Source of the DNA: Hawksworthiomyces lignivorus
Taxonomy: Eukaryota > Ascomycota > Sordariomycetes > Ophiostomatales > Ophiostomataceae
Assembly (NCBI GenBank): GCA_002917075.1
Contig: NTMA01000054.1
Span: forward strand, 1-64,000
Direction: 5' to 3'
DNA length: 64,000 nucleotides
Under the pieces are notes generated by a model. It was not told where the DNA came from. It made no database searches and saw nothing but the letters and a program-made list of their open reading frames with translations. Below, one piece after another: positions 23,570-35,436 of the stretch. Both the position numbers and the translations under genes were made by a program. Positions within the stretch are counted from its first letter, which is position 1. Each line of letters starts with the position of its first letter.

Positions 23570-25891
23570 CTATTCCTCGCCCGCGACCAGGTCGAGCAGC
23601 TCGTCCAGCGCCGCCAGGTCGCCTTCATGCCGGATCGTCTCGACGCTGCGGCGCTCCAGGATGGCTAGTAGCTGCGCGCGGGTCACGGTGAGGGCCAGGT
23701 CGCTCGCCTCCGGCTGGTACCCGCCGCTGGGCGAGCGCTTCCGGCGCCGCGTCAGCGCGCCGTTGCTCAGCAGCAGGCGCCACCATTGGGCGGCGGGGGT
23801 CGGGGTCCCCGCGACCCGGAGCTCGTCGACGATCTCGACGTCGATAGCCAGCGTCGTTCCGCGCGCCGCCGCCGCCGCCGCCGCCGCCGCGCCGTCCAGC
23901 TGCACCGAAAGGATGTCGAACCACTGCGCGGCCGGCAGGCTGGGTGCCAGTGCGGTGCGGCTGGGCACGAGGGCACGCAAGTCGCCGCCGCTGCGCAGCT
24001 CCAGGGCGCCCGTCAGGAAAAAGTTGCGCCACGTGGCGTTCTCGCAGCCGAAGCCGAGGGTCTCGTACGCCTGGGCGAGGAGGCGCTCGGCGCGGCGGAG
24101 CGGCGCCGCAGGTGCGCCAGTTGCAGCAGCTGCATCCGCAGAGTCGGCCGCCGCCCATCCAGAGAGCCCCTGCGCCGCGACGGCGTGCGACAGCAGCGTC
24201 ACAGCGAAGCGGCTGTCCCCGCGCGCGAGGAAGCGCTCAGCCTGGTCGCACAGGGCGTCGACCCCGCCAAAGCTCTCGACATAGCGCTGGCCCTCTTCTT
24301 TGGGCGGGTACTGCCAAAGATGCGCCGGGTGGCCATCGAACCAGGTCAGATACCGCTGGTAGATGCCCTTGACGTTGTGGTTCAGCGAGCCGTAGAAGCC
24401 GCGGCAGTGCCAGGCACGGGAAATGGCCGGAGGCAGCTCCAAAATTTCAGCAATTTCCGTACCAGTTTTGCCTTATACGCAAGTCGTGTTAGTAGAGTAG
24501 ATCGTATGCTTTTGTCGAAATACCAGTCGGGTTCATAGATGCATACCTTGGTTCATTAACCGGATTGTCTGGTCGTGCATGAAGCCGTACATGTCCCGCT
24601 GCTCGGAGAGCCGCTTCACTAGGTTGTCACGTCCCCACGTCGGCCAGTTGTGGCTGGCGATGAGGACATCTGCATCACCAGCAAACAGACTGATGGCTTC
24701 ATCTAGGTAGCCAGACCACGCCTTTGCATCTCGCACTTTTGCGCCGCGGAGGGTTGTCTGTCTGAATTAGAAAGCGTCATATGTGGGAACCAAGCAACAC
24801 TAAAAGAAAAAGGGTCGTACAATGTTATGCATGCAGTTCGTTGCCGTTTCGGCAACGCACAGCACCTTGAAGTCGGGGAAAAAGATGTTGAGCTCGGCCG
24901 GCGCCTCCGTGTCCGGCACCATCTGGAAGATCATGCGCACGCCGTCCACGACGTGCTCTTCGCCCATCTCTCGGACGAGGACGTTGGGCACCAGCAGCGA
25001 CTGCTCGCCGCTGCTCGCGCCCAGGCCCAGGCCGTTGCCGACGTGGCCGCGCGGGTTCCGCGGCAGCACGTTGCCATACATGAACAGGCCGCGCTTCATC
25101 ATGGCCGGGCCCACGATCACGTTCTCGCTGACGGCCTCCTCCAGAAACCCCGCCGGCGCGATGATGGGCACCGACGTCTCGTCGAACTCCAGCGGCACCG
25201 CGCCGGCAGCGCCCGCGTAGTGGTCCACGTGCGCGTGCGAGTAGACCAGGCCCTGCACGGGGCGCCGGCCGCGGTGCGCAGAGTACAGGTCGACGGCCGC
25301 GCGGGCGCACTCGACCGAGACCAGGGGGTCGACTATCACGATGCCGGCGCTGCCCTCCACGATGGTCATGTTGGACACGTCCAGCGCCCGCACCTGGTAC
25401 AGGCCCGGCGCGATCTCGAAGAGCCCCTGCTTCTTGCTCAGCTGGCCCTGGCGCCACAGGTACGGGTGGGCCGTCGGCGGACAGCCCCCGGCGTCGTCCA
25501 GAAAATCGTAGGCGTCGATGCTCCAGACGACGCGGGTGCCGTCGGCAGACTTGATGACGCCCGGCTCCAAGGCGGCAATAAACCCGCGCTCTGCATCCGC
25601 AAAGTCGCGGCGATCGTCGAGCGATGGCTCGTTATGGCCCATGGGTGGAATGTACTTGACAGCGGTCAAGTTCCGGCGGCTGCTGGCGCCACTGCTAATA
25701 TTTTTGTCGCTGGTCTCGGCGGTGCTCGTTCGGCCTGCTGCTGGTGATAGTTTCGCATCGGTCGGCAGTTTACCTTTTTCTACGTCGGCTGCCAGTGGTG
25801 CCCTCTTATTTACCGCAGTTCGTTTCTTTAATGCTAAATAGCTGTGGTAAAGAAAGTATAGCAGATACGGAATTAAAAAGAGAGGCGACAT
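23570..25891 (-). CDS. Alkylsulfatase-like metallo-beta-lactamase-fold hydrolase
   Basis: Three exons (24821-25891, 24547-24757, 23570-24471) encode 727 residues. The introns 24758-24820 and 24472-24546 have GT-AG ends and keep phase. The protein has an N-terminal membrane helix (about 3-21), a Ser/Ala-rich linker, then the metallo-beta-lactamase fold with SHAHVDH (218-224), the HxHxDH di-zinc site. Next come the alkylsulfatase dimerisation region (SHNWPTWGRDN, MYGFMHDQ, FYGSLNHNVKGIY) and a C-terminal SCP2-like domain that binds hydrophobic chains. The order matches SdsA1-type secondary or primary alkylsulfatases, which release sulfate from alkyl sulfates. The membrane anchor is unlike secreted bacterial forms. 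A nine-residue Ala run lies in the C-terminal domain. GC content is high. The start at 25891 is chosen because it opens the membrane helix. Confidence 0.88.
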
Positions 25892-26743
25892 AGTTGTTTC
25901 TGTGATATTTAGTGAATTCGATAGAAGAGATAATCCTGAAACTCGATGCGAAAGATTTTGCTTCAAATCATGATACTGCCGTTCAAACTTAGTAACGCGA
26001 ACGTATAATCTTTTAGATACGACCAAGACGAAGAATGTAAGTCGTTTATAAAAGCTATGAAAACAGAAAATACGAGACAAATCAGTTTACGAACGAGGGG
26101 GGCATACGTATGAAAGAATAAAGCTCTACAGCTCCGGAGACAAAATAGCATGACTCGCAAAGTTTCACGGAAGCTTTGGAGCTGCCATGCGGGTTAACCA
26201 TGTAAGACAGCTCTCTCATCATCCTAGAGCTGAATGACGATATTGCTAGCGGCAGTGGAAGTAACCCAAAGCGGAACTCAGAACTGGCGTGAATATTGTC
26301 AGTTTTTTTTTTTTTTTGCTGGCTGTCTTGGCTGATTCTGACAGAGCGCCGGAGAGAGCTGTCCAGATCCATTCACTAGTTCTTTGGTCCTAATAACGAT
26401 TCCTGTTTCATAGCTATTGATTCCAGATCCTTTCTTGAATCCTGTCCACCTTGTTTCTTGTCACTATTGCTCGCCCTTATTCTCTTTTCCTGGAGAGAGA
26501 CCTTCACGGCTATAGAGGGCTTTAGAGGAGCCAATCGGGTTACGTAATGATGCATTGGCTCCCCCCCAAAGTCGGATGGTGGGCTTTTATCACCGATGCA
26601 GATATTTCGCCCTTGAAGGAATTCATTTAGTCACAATCCATCTTATACATATACATATACAGTGAATATTGCCATTGCGTGTCCAATAATAAAGGAAAAA
26701 AGGTTACACAAATTCTCCTCTACTCACGTACCCAAGCTCTGCA
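25892..26743. other. Divergent promoter region
   Basis: About 850 bp between the divergently transcribed alkylsulfatase-like and P5C reductase genes. It has a poly-T tract (26303-26317) and a short ATACATAT repeat near 26645-26661. No gene is supported. Confidence 0.5.
26303..26317. repeat. Poly-T tract
   Basis: Run of about 15 T in the divergent promoter region. Such tracts exclude nucleosomes and are common in fungal promoters; no more can be said. Confidence 0.7.
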
Positions 26744-27709
26744 ATGTCATCGCTTGAGTCGGCCAAGCTCGCCTTCATTGGCGGCGGCAACATGGCGGGC
26801 GCCATCATCGGCGGCCTGCTGGCCCGCGGCATCTCGCCCAAGAATATCACCGTCTCCGAGCCGTGGGAGGTCAACCGCGAGAAGATGGCCAAGCTGGGCG
26901 TGCACACGACCACCTCCAACGGCGAGGTCGCGCGCTGGGCCGACCTGGTGGTCATCTCGGTCAAGCCGCAGGTGGCCCAGACGGCCTGCCGCGACATGGC
27001 GTCGGCCTGGGGCGCCACGGCCGCCGAGGGAGACAGCAAGGCTCTGCCCCTGGTCGTGTCCATCGCCGCCGGAATCACCCTGCAGAGCCTGCGCGACTGG
27101 TCCACGGCCGCCGACGGCCGCGTGCCCCACGTGGTGCGCGTGATGCCCAACACGCCGGCCCTGGTGGGCGAGGGCGCGTCCGGCCTGTACGCGGGCGACG
27201 ACATCACGCCCGAGGAGAAGTCGCTGGCGACGCAGATGCTGTCCAGCGTGAGCAAGGCGACCGAGTGGGTCGACAAGGAGGACCTGCTGGACGTGGTGAC
27301 TGGACTGTCGGGTAGGGCACCAACCCCCCTTTCCTTTTCATTTTTTATTTATTTTATTTTGTGTTATTCATGTGCGCATGTGTGCATGTCTCTACATATT
27401 CTAACGCTCTTTGCAGGATCTGGTCCGGCATACTTCTTCGCCATGGTCGAGCACCTCATCAGCAGCGCGACTGCGCTGGGCCTTCCCGCAGAGCAGGCCG
27501 CCCGCCTGGCCAAGCAGACGTGCCTAGGCGCGGGCAAGATGCTAGTAGATTCGAGCGAGGACGCCGGGCAGCTGCGCAAGAACGTAACCAGCCCGAACGG
27601 AACGACGTATGCGGCGCTGGTCAGCTTCGAGAACAACAAGTTTGAGTCGATCGTGAACCAGGCCGTGGAAGCCGCCACTAAGCGCTCGACCGAGCTAGGA
27701 AAGGCATAG
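26744..27709 (+). CDS. Pyrroline-5-carboxylate reductase
   Basis: Two exons, 26744-27311 and 27417-27709, give 286 residues, normal for the family. The intron 27312-27416 has a CTAAC branch and TTGCAG acceptor, and falls inside the conserved GLSGSGPAYFF motif, which it restores. The N-terminus has the NADPH-binding FIGGGNMAGAII. MPNTPALVGEG and the C-terminal SPNGTTYAAL are family signatures. The enzyme makes L-proline from pyrroline-5-carboxylate with NAD(P)H, the last step of proline synthesis (the PRO3 step in yeast). Codon use is strongly GC-biased at third positions, as expected of a well-expressed housekeeping gene. Confidence 0.95.
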   Translation: MSSLESAKLAFIGGGNMAGAIIGGLLARGISPKNITVSEPWEVNREKMAKLGVHTTTSNGEVARWADLVVISVKPQVAQTACRDMASAWGATAAEGDSKALPLVVSIAAGITLQSLRDWSTAADGRVPHVVRVMPNTPALVGEGASGLYAGDDITPEEKSLATQMLSSVSKATEWVDKEDLLDVVTGLSGRAPTPLSFSFFIYFILCYSCAHVCMSLHILTLFAGSGPAYFFAMVEHLISSATALGLPAEQAARLAKQTCLGAGKMLVDSSEDAGQLRKNVTSPNGTTYAALVSFENNKFESIVNQAVEAATKRSTELGKA

Positions 27710-28562
27710 AACGTGCATGCCCTTTGGAGATTGGAGGCTAAAAGAGACAGTGCATAATGGGGTTTGGTCTAGGATAGACAAAATGAGACTGGGCTGTGAT
27801 TTTAGTAACATAACATAACCCAATGTACCACTTTCTCCACCTTTGCGTCGCCTATTTCCTTGTGTTCTTGGCCCCAAATGACTACATTGATTAGCCTACG
27901 AAAGTGCTTTTATTCCTTTAGAGCTATGGTCACTTTGCCACCCTATATGTAGAGTAGGGCGAATTGGCAGAGAAGTTAACATTGTAGACTGATAGGGAAT
28001 GGTTGTAGGGATGTGGGGAAGCGAGAAGAGTCAGTACAGGCCGACAGCAATATTGGACTTTGTTCGTCCATCGGTCTAGATTTGGACCCAACGTATGATA
28101 ACAAAGTAAAACAAATGTAGAAATAGAAGGAACTCGGGGATATGACTGTTAAATATGAGTAAGTAAAATAACACCTTTGAGGTATAAGTAAATATGTAAC
28201 GTAGATAAAATGTTTGAAAATAAATAAGGCTATAACTATCTACGTTAAATAAACCCTTACGATAACAGACTCTTTTGTTTATGCAACTTCATGTGTCCCA
28301 CCCGCCTACGTTTGGTCAAAAACCGCCGCAATGTAGTAAAAAACGGGCTAAGAAGATACATGGTTGTGTTTGTGGAACACTCTTGGTCATCTACACCTGA
28401 TGCCAAGATATGTGTTCCTGGAGGGTCAAGAAAGTAGAGTGTAAACGTAGTAAAGTGAAAACTGAGACTATGGAGCCGCTTGTAGTGTTCGTTTTTCTCT
28501 ATTGCAATCTACACAAACTAACGTAGCTTTGAACTATTGACTCTTACAGCTAGACAGGGGCT
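27710..28562. other. AT-rich intergenic region
   Basis: About 850 bp, very AT-rich in 28100-28300, between convergent genes. Nothing beyond the expected 3' UTRs was recognised. Confidence 0.6.
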
Positions 28563-30999
28563 CTAGCATCCTCGACTAGAGAACTCTATGTTTTCACTCT
28601 GAGCTGAGGGCTCCTCTGCTTCGACGAAGCGCCAACCTTTTTCTGTCTCCACAAACTTAGCCCTTATCTCTCTGGCTTGTTGGGTCAACTCTCTGATCAA
28701 CCGTGTTCCTTTGGATGGTGACGGGGCGTCGCCATGATTGCTAGCCTGACTCTCAAGACCGAATAGCACAAGGGGCAGGACTGAGCACTTATAGTCGTGC
28801 GTGCGGATGCCATTGTTCTTTGGGCGGGAGGTTATTGCAATCGTGCTAACTAGGAACACGTAAGCACCGATGCTCATCGCTATTGGGTAGGCCATCCATG
28901 GCCACTGGATGACGATGCACGTCGTAGCCCGATAGGTCGTCCCATTCCAGGATGGAGCGCCGAAAGGCACGTTAAACGCGTCGAAATTCGGGTGGCTCCT
29001 CGCATAGCGGGTCATCGATTCAACCAGACCGTCGAAAGTGCTCTGGACGACAGAAAAGTTTAGAGCGCCATAATTGTACAAGGATTGCCACATGGTCGAT
29101 CCAAGAAACGTTCCATCGTCGTCGCTGTCGTCCCTTACAAATGCGTCTTCGAAAAACTCGTTGAAAAAATATGCAAGACTCGTAGACTGCATGATATCGG
29201 TGGCATATATACACTCGCTTCGAATATTTGTCTCGTTGACCACTGACGGAGAGATATTGTACGCAAGCCACTGACTACTACCCTCATCAAAAATGTAGCC
29301 ACCCTGTTTTAGAGACGCTACCTCGGTATCGTTGAGACAAGACACGTCAATAGATCCCATGAGATAGGGGCCCTCCCCACTAGAGTATCCTGAAGACCAA
29401 ACCGACGAGGTCGACAGGAGATTCTCGGTGAGAACTCCGGAGCTCACATTGCCAGCGTAGGTTGCAACACAGAGATATAGACTGCAAACAGCGGCACCAT
29501 AGCCTTGACACCCCCAGGATGAAATAGAGTCCGCTGCACTAACGTCGCAACCGGATAGGCCGGAAGCCATTAAGCTAATATTTGTGAAGCTGGAGTCGCT
29601 GAACTCGGATAGCTGGTCCCATGCACCGTCGGTAACGGAGATGTTTAAGACTGCAAATTCCACGTACTCGAGCAAGAGGCCGGCTTCGGGCCAATACCAC
29701 TCTGTGCCATTTTCAAGTTTGACCAGCTGGTGGGACATGTCGACACATTTGGAGCAGTAGGCGGATGAGTGGTACTGGTCAGGGAAGGTGCAGTTTCCCG
29801 TCGGACAGCTAAAACCTGCGGACACCAGACTGGAATTGACCATTCCCAGGCTTATGGCGTTCTGGGCGCCTACCGTGATCCCCTCCAAACCAGCTCCGAG
29901 GTGTTTTCCATCGGTGATATCAGCGTGGTGCACAGCCGATATGTAGCTGTTGACAGAAGCGTCGCGAACCATGCAGAACGAGTATTGTATTAATGCTTGG
30001 CTGATGGCGAGTTCCGCGTCAATGAAGAGCAATGAGCCTAGCCAAACCTAGGCAGGTGGTAAATTTTTATTACAGCAAGTGCTGCATAGCTTACCTGAAG
30101 GGGTCAATTATTGAAATGAGGATGATGAGTAGAGCTCCCAGGGATGCGACTGGAGCTCTAGAGGCAGTCAGCGATGTTGTAACAGTTAGCTCAACAAGCA
30201 CGACGGTTGGAGAGCGCATCCCCTACTTTCTTATGGAGATACGTACCGCCAGTGAAGCGTCCACAAAAACCCAAATGAACCGCGAACTCCACGAGAGGCA
30301 TCATCGTAGGCTTGCAAATGTGACAACGGATGAGTTTGTTGATACCATGACCATTTGAGCTGGCCAAGTCCTAGTAGCGGCCGTTTAGCAATTCATCAAC
30401 CGTCTGCTCCAAGGTTCCATGCGGCAGATCTTACCATTAGAAAATACCAGCAAAGAGCTAGCTTTCAATATAAGCACGCATATCGCGACTGAGGTGTTAA
30501 TGTTCAGCCGGAGAGGCCAGTCGGGAATTGGCTTCCCGTTATAAGCCGACAGCATCACGACAAGTCCTACCAAGGTTGCCAGTCCAAGAAAGCACGAAAT
30601 AACCTCCAGTTGCCATATACGTACCGGAGACGTATGACGTGCCGCACCTAATAATGTTGCTGGCTGCGAAACTGTTGACTGCGAAACTGTTGACTGGTGG
30701 ACGCCAAACGGCAGCGGACGGTAGCCGTAGTGACTTGGATATGGAGCTGCCGATGCCCTCATGCAGTTGGGGCTGAAACTGTCTCCCACCTCTTCCTGCG
30801 ATGACAGACATTGATTTTTCGCGTCATTCCCAATGTTCGAATGGCCAGAAACATCATTACTTGAAGACTCAGTGGCCGCCGAGAGGTCGTAGTGTTCGTT
30901 GGGAGCGGCAGGAGGGAATTCTCGCCCAAAAGCGACGAGGGAAATTGCGGGGCGCCCGCTCTCAGGTTGGTCTGGGCTCTGCATTGTAGTCACAAGCAT
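28563..30999 (-). CDS. DUF3176 family membrane protein
   Basis: Four exons (30435-30999, 30247-30370, 30095-30157, 28563-30000) encode 729 residues; every junction keeps phase. The second exon restores the family motif GQLKWSWY and DASRGVRGS, and the fourth begins with the Ser-Gln of DPFSQALIQY, which decides the last acceptor. Layout: a disordered, Ser-rich N-terminus; two membrane helices around residues 130-185; a third near DPF; a large Cys- and Asn-glycosylation-rich outer domain (FSCPTGNCTFPDQY); and a final helix before a cytosolic tail. DUF3176 proteins are widespread in filamentous ascomycetes and have no known function. A 15-bp tandem duplication in exon 1 codes for repeated STVSQ. 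Confidence 0.88.
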
Positions 31000-32777
31000 T
31001 TTTTAACATCAAGACATGAGACTGCAGAAGATCAATAGAGAGTCGTGTCAAAGGGCTTTCTATTTAACTCCCAGGAAATTTGAGGAGGGCGTGTTGCATA
31101 TGCATCGTACCGCCCTCGGCTTATCGAACATGTTCAATGCTGGAGGTGCGCCCTGTATTTTTGGTACGTCAGAAGGTTGGACGGCCTCACATTACGCACT
31201 GCGCCGAGCGGGCGGCCACAAAATCCCTTTAGCGGGTTACGTTTATTGCAGATGCTTGAGTTTTCAGTTCGGTTTTCTTTCAACCTTTCCAACCCTTGTT
31301 GCAATGTGCTAAACGAAGTACGAGCAATGATCATCGATGGTTTTCCCATATGTAGGTAGCAGAAGGATCAAGGTGGTGTGAAATTTCAAGTATGAGCACA
31401 CATGCAAATACTTGGAATAAGCTAGTCCATCTTTATCAATGGCTCAGTCAACGTTCTCATTTGTTCTCAAGACGTCTCAAACGGGCCGCCTTCTTTGCCT
31501 TTTTGCTGCACGTCGCAGCCTCGTCACGCAATTCCAGGCCATTTTGGGACGTTGCTTTGTAGCCGTACTGGCCGTCTCACGGTTTAGCTCCCACCTCTCG
31601 CAGATGATCGTCAACTAATGTGCCAACATGCACCGCTTGAGCGAGTAAGACCCCGCCACAACCACTATGATATGGTTGGCGGATTCCAGTATGTTGCTTA
31701 TCTCTAACTTCTCACCTGCCTACCTCCCTGCCGCCAAAATGGCTGACCATGCCGCGTCCAAGTCTGCCTTGCTAAGTCTGCACGAGGCATTGCAAGCAAC
31801 CACAGCCCGCTTTTGCAAGACACTCGAAAGGAGATTTCAATTAGTTAATAAAGGGAATGAGTATTCCTATTTGTACCCTTAGGTTTTCCCTTTTGCACCA
31901 TATATTTCAGTGCCTAAGGCAGAAACATGTTCAACCAATCACATAACAAATGAGACTACAATTCAGTCGGTTGTATTATTAGATTAATTCGACTTTTACA
32001 ACCCAATGCTCCTTAAGTCAGCCCAGTTACACAGCGACCTCCTGCGCCGAGTGTTATATACAGCCCCCTCTCCTCCCCTCTTCTCTCATCTTCTCTGTGG
32101 AGCCTCCTATGGTGCCTTCTGCTGTGCCTTGTGTAGTGCCTCCTTCGGTGTCATTGTCTTTCTTTTGTCTTGATTTGTCTCAACATCCCATTGACCCATC
32201 ACTACAAGCCTATCGCCATACTCCCAGGAGCGGAGTTAACGCCCTAATGAGGTAGATGTATAACGAAAGCCTTGGTCCGACGTTAGCAGGATGACGGGGT
32301 GGGTGGAAGGATGATTTCTTGGTTGTAAGAGACAGATTGAGACTGTGGGAAGACGCTTATTTCGTCTTTACTGGATGTCGTGGTATCTCGAGGGCGTCTA
32401 CGTGTTTTCTGTACAGCCTTTTGTTCTTGAATTAAGAAAATATTATTGTCATTTTTTGTTGGCTTTGTCTTTATTTAGCTATTAGAATGAATCAATATTA
32501 AACTATACAATAGTCTCCTTTTTTTGTTTTTACTTTTACTTGAATTTCATATTGAGTTGTGGAAAAAGGAGCCCTGGAGGTGAGGAGTTACAGAAAGGCT
32601 CACTGTGAAGCACCGGCACTGAGACGAGTCTCATTGGTGGAGTTCAAGGTGCTCTTGGAAGGAGCATATATGTCATATGAAGACATCTGCTGATATGTAG
32701 TCTTCAACGACATAGTTTACAGCATCCGTTGGTGGAAACATAGACGTCTATGAGAAACTATAGGAATTTGGTAGTTT
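31000..32777. other. Intergenic region with no supported gene
   Basis: About 1.8 kb at the left edge of the UstYa block. Short frames are present but lack motifs and splice logic. The 32040-32160 part is pyrimidine-rich. No repeat or boundary element was seen. Confidence 0.55.
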
Positions 32778-33726
32778 TTATAAAGGATTAACCATACCTT
32801 CAAATTCTTCCTCGTTAACTACTCGATTTGAAACGGACTGCATTAAATGGTCCCAATCCACACACGACTGTAGCGGCCGGCCACCCAAGTCCACACCAGG
32901 GCGGAGTTTGCCTGGCTCCCAATTAAACGTCGTCAGAGATGTGTCGCCAGCGCACATTGCACCCTGGCGGAGGACTTCTAAACAGTGGTCTAATAACATA
33001 TTAACACCCGGTACTTTAGGCCACCCGGTTTGATCATTCTGAGCGGCTCTTACCTGCATGAGAGCGAAAATGGTACATGTCTTCTTCTGTGACGTTCAGC
33101 GGGAAGTATGAATTGAAGTAGAGGTATTGGCGGACGAGTTTCTGGCGTACGGGAAGCATGTATCAGCTTCGGACACTGTACCTAGAATAACTATGAATAA
33201 CGTAGGTAAAATTACTCACAACGCAGTGCAACTGGTGGAAAACACCAAGCCATGCTAATTGGCCACCATTCGGCAACGAGACCGATGTTTGTCCTTGGCG
33301 CGACAACTCTGCGGCGGACACACGGATCCTCATAGGGGACATTAGAGCATTCCAATTCCTATCCAATTCTTTGGAGGGAATGCCAGAGTAAATAGTATTA
33401 TCGAAAGTCTGAACATGGTCTTGGTAACGAGCGTCAACGCCCACCAGAAGGACTATGTTTTCGTCAGTCACGTACATGGGCCAGCATATGCCAAGCGAGG
33501 GGCAACTCTTACCTGGGGATGAGCTGTGATTATGGCGTGTTTGTGTTATTAATGCCACGACGAAAATCGTTGTGTAAACTACAAAGGCAACAATGTGTAT
33601 GAACCAAAACCTAGAAGCCACCCGGTGTGTTCTAGGGCCTGGCTCATCTGAACTCGCCGGGCCCGCCTTCGAGAGCCAAGACCGTCTTTCTTCTTTGTTC
33701 AAGAATGGCTCTGCGTCTGGCTCCAT
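32778..33726 (-). CDS. UstYa-like DUF3328 oxidase (copy 1)
   Basis: Four exons (33513-33726, 33220-33452, 33054-33141, 32778-32989) encode 248 residues. The introns 33453-33512, 33142-33219 and 32990-33053 are GT-AG and keep phase. A single membrane helix (about residues 40-62) is followed by a lumenal domain with the paired signature of the family: HQLHC (144-148) and HADHC (177-181), plus YLYFNSYFP between them. UstYa/UstYb-type proteins are needed for oxidative cyclisation in ustiloxin and related ribosomal peptides, and homologues act in other fungal secondary pathways. A homologue lies about 0.7 kb away in divergent orientation (34384). Confidence 0.88.
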
Positions 33727-34383
33727 GTTGCCTGAAAATCCGGGGCTGGTTCAAAGCAGGTGTGCGTATCTGAGAAATATCGCGCTGCGAAGATACCACG
33801 TCTGCAAAATAAGCAGGTGAAGAATTATTATTATAATCCGGCAGCCATGTGGCTTGGAGTGCGGGACAGAGTTGAGCAAGAACAGTCCAAGGGAATGCAC
33901 CTACACTGCCTGTTAGGAACGTTATCCTAATTTATGGTGGCGACCCAAGACCCAGGGCAATACAGAGTACAGCTGTCGGTTGATTTGTGTAAGAATTCTG
34001 GTAGTGATGGAAGTGGATCCGAGAGGGATTACTCTACATACCTCGTATCTTATTCTATCAAGAGTGCGGAATACGGAGTACATATGGACCTTGTAGAATC
34101 AGCGTAAAATATCTCGAGTGACCTGTAAATTGATCTGACCGGTATTATCGGCGATGTTGGCCTGTCTGGAGAAGTACTCTGCCCCTCAACTATTAATTTA
34201 TACATAAATTTGGGAAGCACATCGCGATTTCACCGCATCACATGCACAGCCTGAGAGAGCAATCTCTGACTTGCTTCCGGTTTTGTGATCTAAAGAGGCT
34301 TCTCTCCCTTCCGCCTGCATCAGCGACTTTACTGATAGTAATGTTGTTACATTTTTTTCGGTTTAAGAGATTCGCAATTCAAA
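33727..34383. other. Divergent promoter between two UstYa-like genes
   Basis: About 660 bp shared 5' region of two divergently transcribed DUF3328 genes, which suggests co-regulation. No known binding motif was recognised with confidence. Confidence 0.5.
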
Positions 34384-35436
34384 ATGGCAAAACCCAAGTA
34401 CACAGCCATTGTCGAGGGGGAAGATTTGCAGCATTCGGAGAATATAGTATTACAAAAGACAGTGGCCCGTTATAGTCTCTACACCACGATTCTCCTTGCT
34501 ACAACCATATTATTTGCTTCTTCAACTGTTTTTCTCACATTCCAGCTGTGTCGGACCCTGCTGGCCCCAGATTCGTTTGAGCATGGCTTCGCAACGGATC
34601 TAGGTATGAGTTCTTCAGGTTCGCCCTTTTTGGAACGCTGCTAACATCTCTCCCGGACACAGATGCTGTAAAAGCTTCAGTACAGGTAAAGAACGTCGTG
34701 TTCACTGGCGGACTGAGATATGATGAACACGATCATCTTTATCGAGAGATTGAGCCTGGCAAACCTCAGTACGTAGGGCCAGCAGGTCCGGCGCTGGACA
34801 AGTCCTGGGATGATTTACTGAGCCGTAGGTTCTTCTTTGTGTTTCTAGTATGAAAATTAACGTCTCACTAACACACTCAACTAGCTTTGGGGATGGTTTT
34901 GAGAGGCGATGAAGCTGCTTCCATTGCTGGGACCACATATCAAGAAAAAGACGGATCATGGCTCTTGACGTAAGTGCTGCTTTCCTTGTCAAGATAGTCT
35001 ACTTTACTTATTTTTTTCTGTAGGCTAGACGTTTTTCACTCTCTTCACTGCGTTGTGAGCACCACATCTAAGACTTCTACCTGCGTTATCGCAGACTAAC
35101 GCACTCTCAGAACTTGGTTCGGCAAGCCCTTGATGTCGAATACTACGGGACTATGGGCCAGGAGCCTCAGGTTTTCAGAATCCACGTTGGTGAGTTGGGG
35201 AATATCAGTATCCATGCTGTAGAGCATCTTGTTACTTACTTCCACTTCTGACAGACCACTGCCTGGACTATCTCCGCCAGGCTCTACAATGTTCGAGCGA
35301 TCTCACACCACTGACCTATCAGTTTTCGGAGACACGAGGGCGCAGGTACCCCATCTTTGGGGCAGTGCACACGTGCAGGGATTTTGGAGATGTTCACCAG
35401 TGGGCAACACGGAGACTTGGGAACTACTCGCTATGA
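34384..35436 (+). CDS. UstYa-like DUF3328 oxidase (copy 2)
   Basis: Six exons (34384-34603, 34663-34824, 34885-34969, 35024-35054, 35111-35189, 35255-35436) encode 252 residues; all five introns are 54-65 bp, GT-AG, and preserve phase. The fourth exon is only 31 bp and carries the first HxxHC motif (HSLHC, 161-165). The second, HVDHC (191-195), spans the last junction. A membrane helix lies at about 33-55. The C-terminus keeps the family pattern LRQALQCSSDLTPLTY and HTCRDF. The role is expected to be oxidative tailoring of a peptide or other secondary metabolite in the secretory pathway. The coding part ends at 35436; a longer downstream frame is not used. Confidence 0.88.

Noticed and set aside
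24827..25747. A 306-codon plus-strand open frame and similar long frames in both directions
   Set aside because: They are shadows of the GC-rich alkylsulfatase-like gene, which carries the real catalytic motifs.
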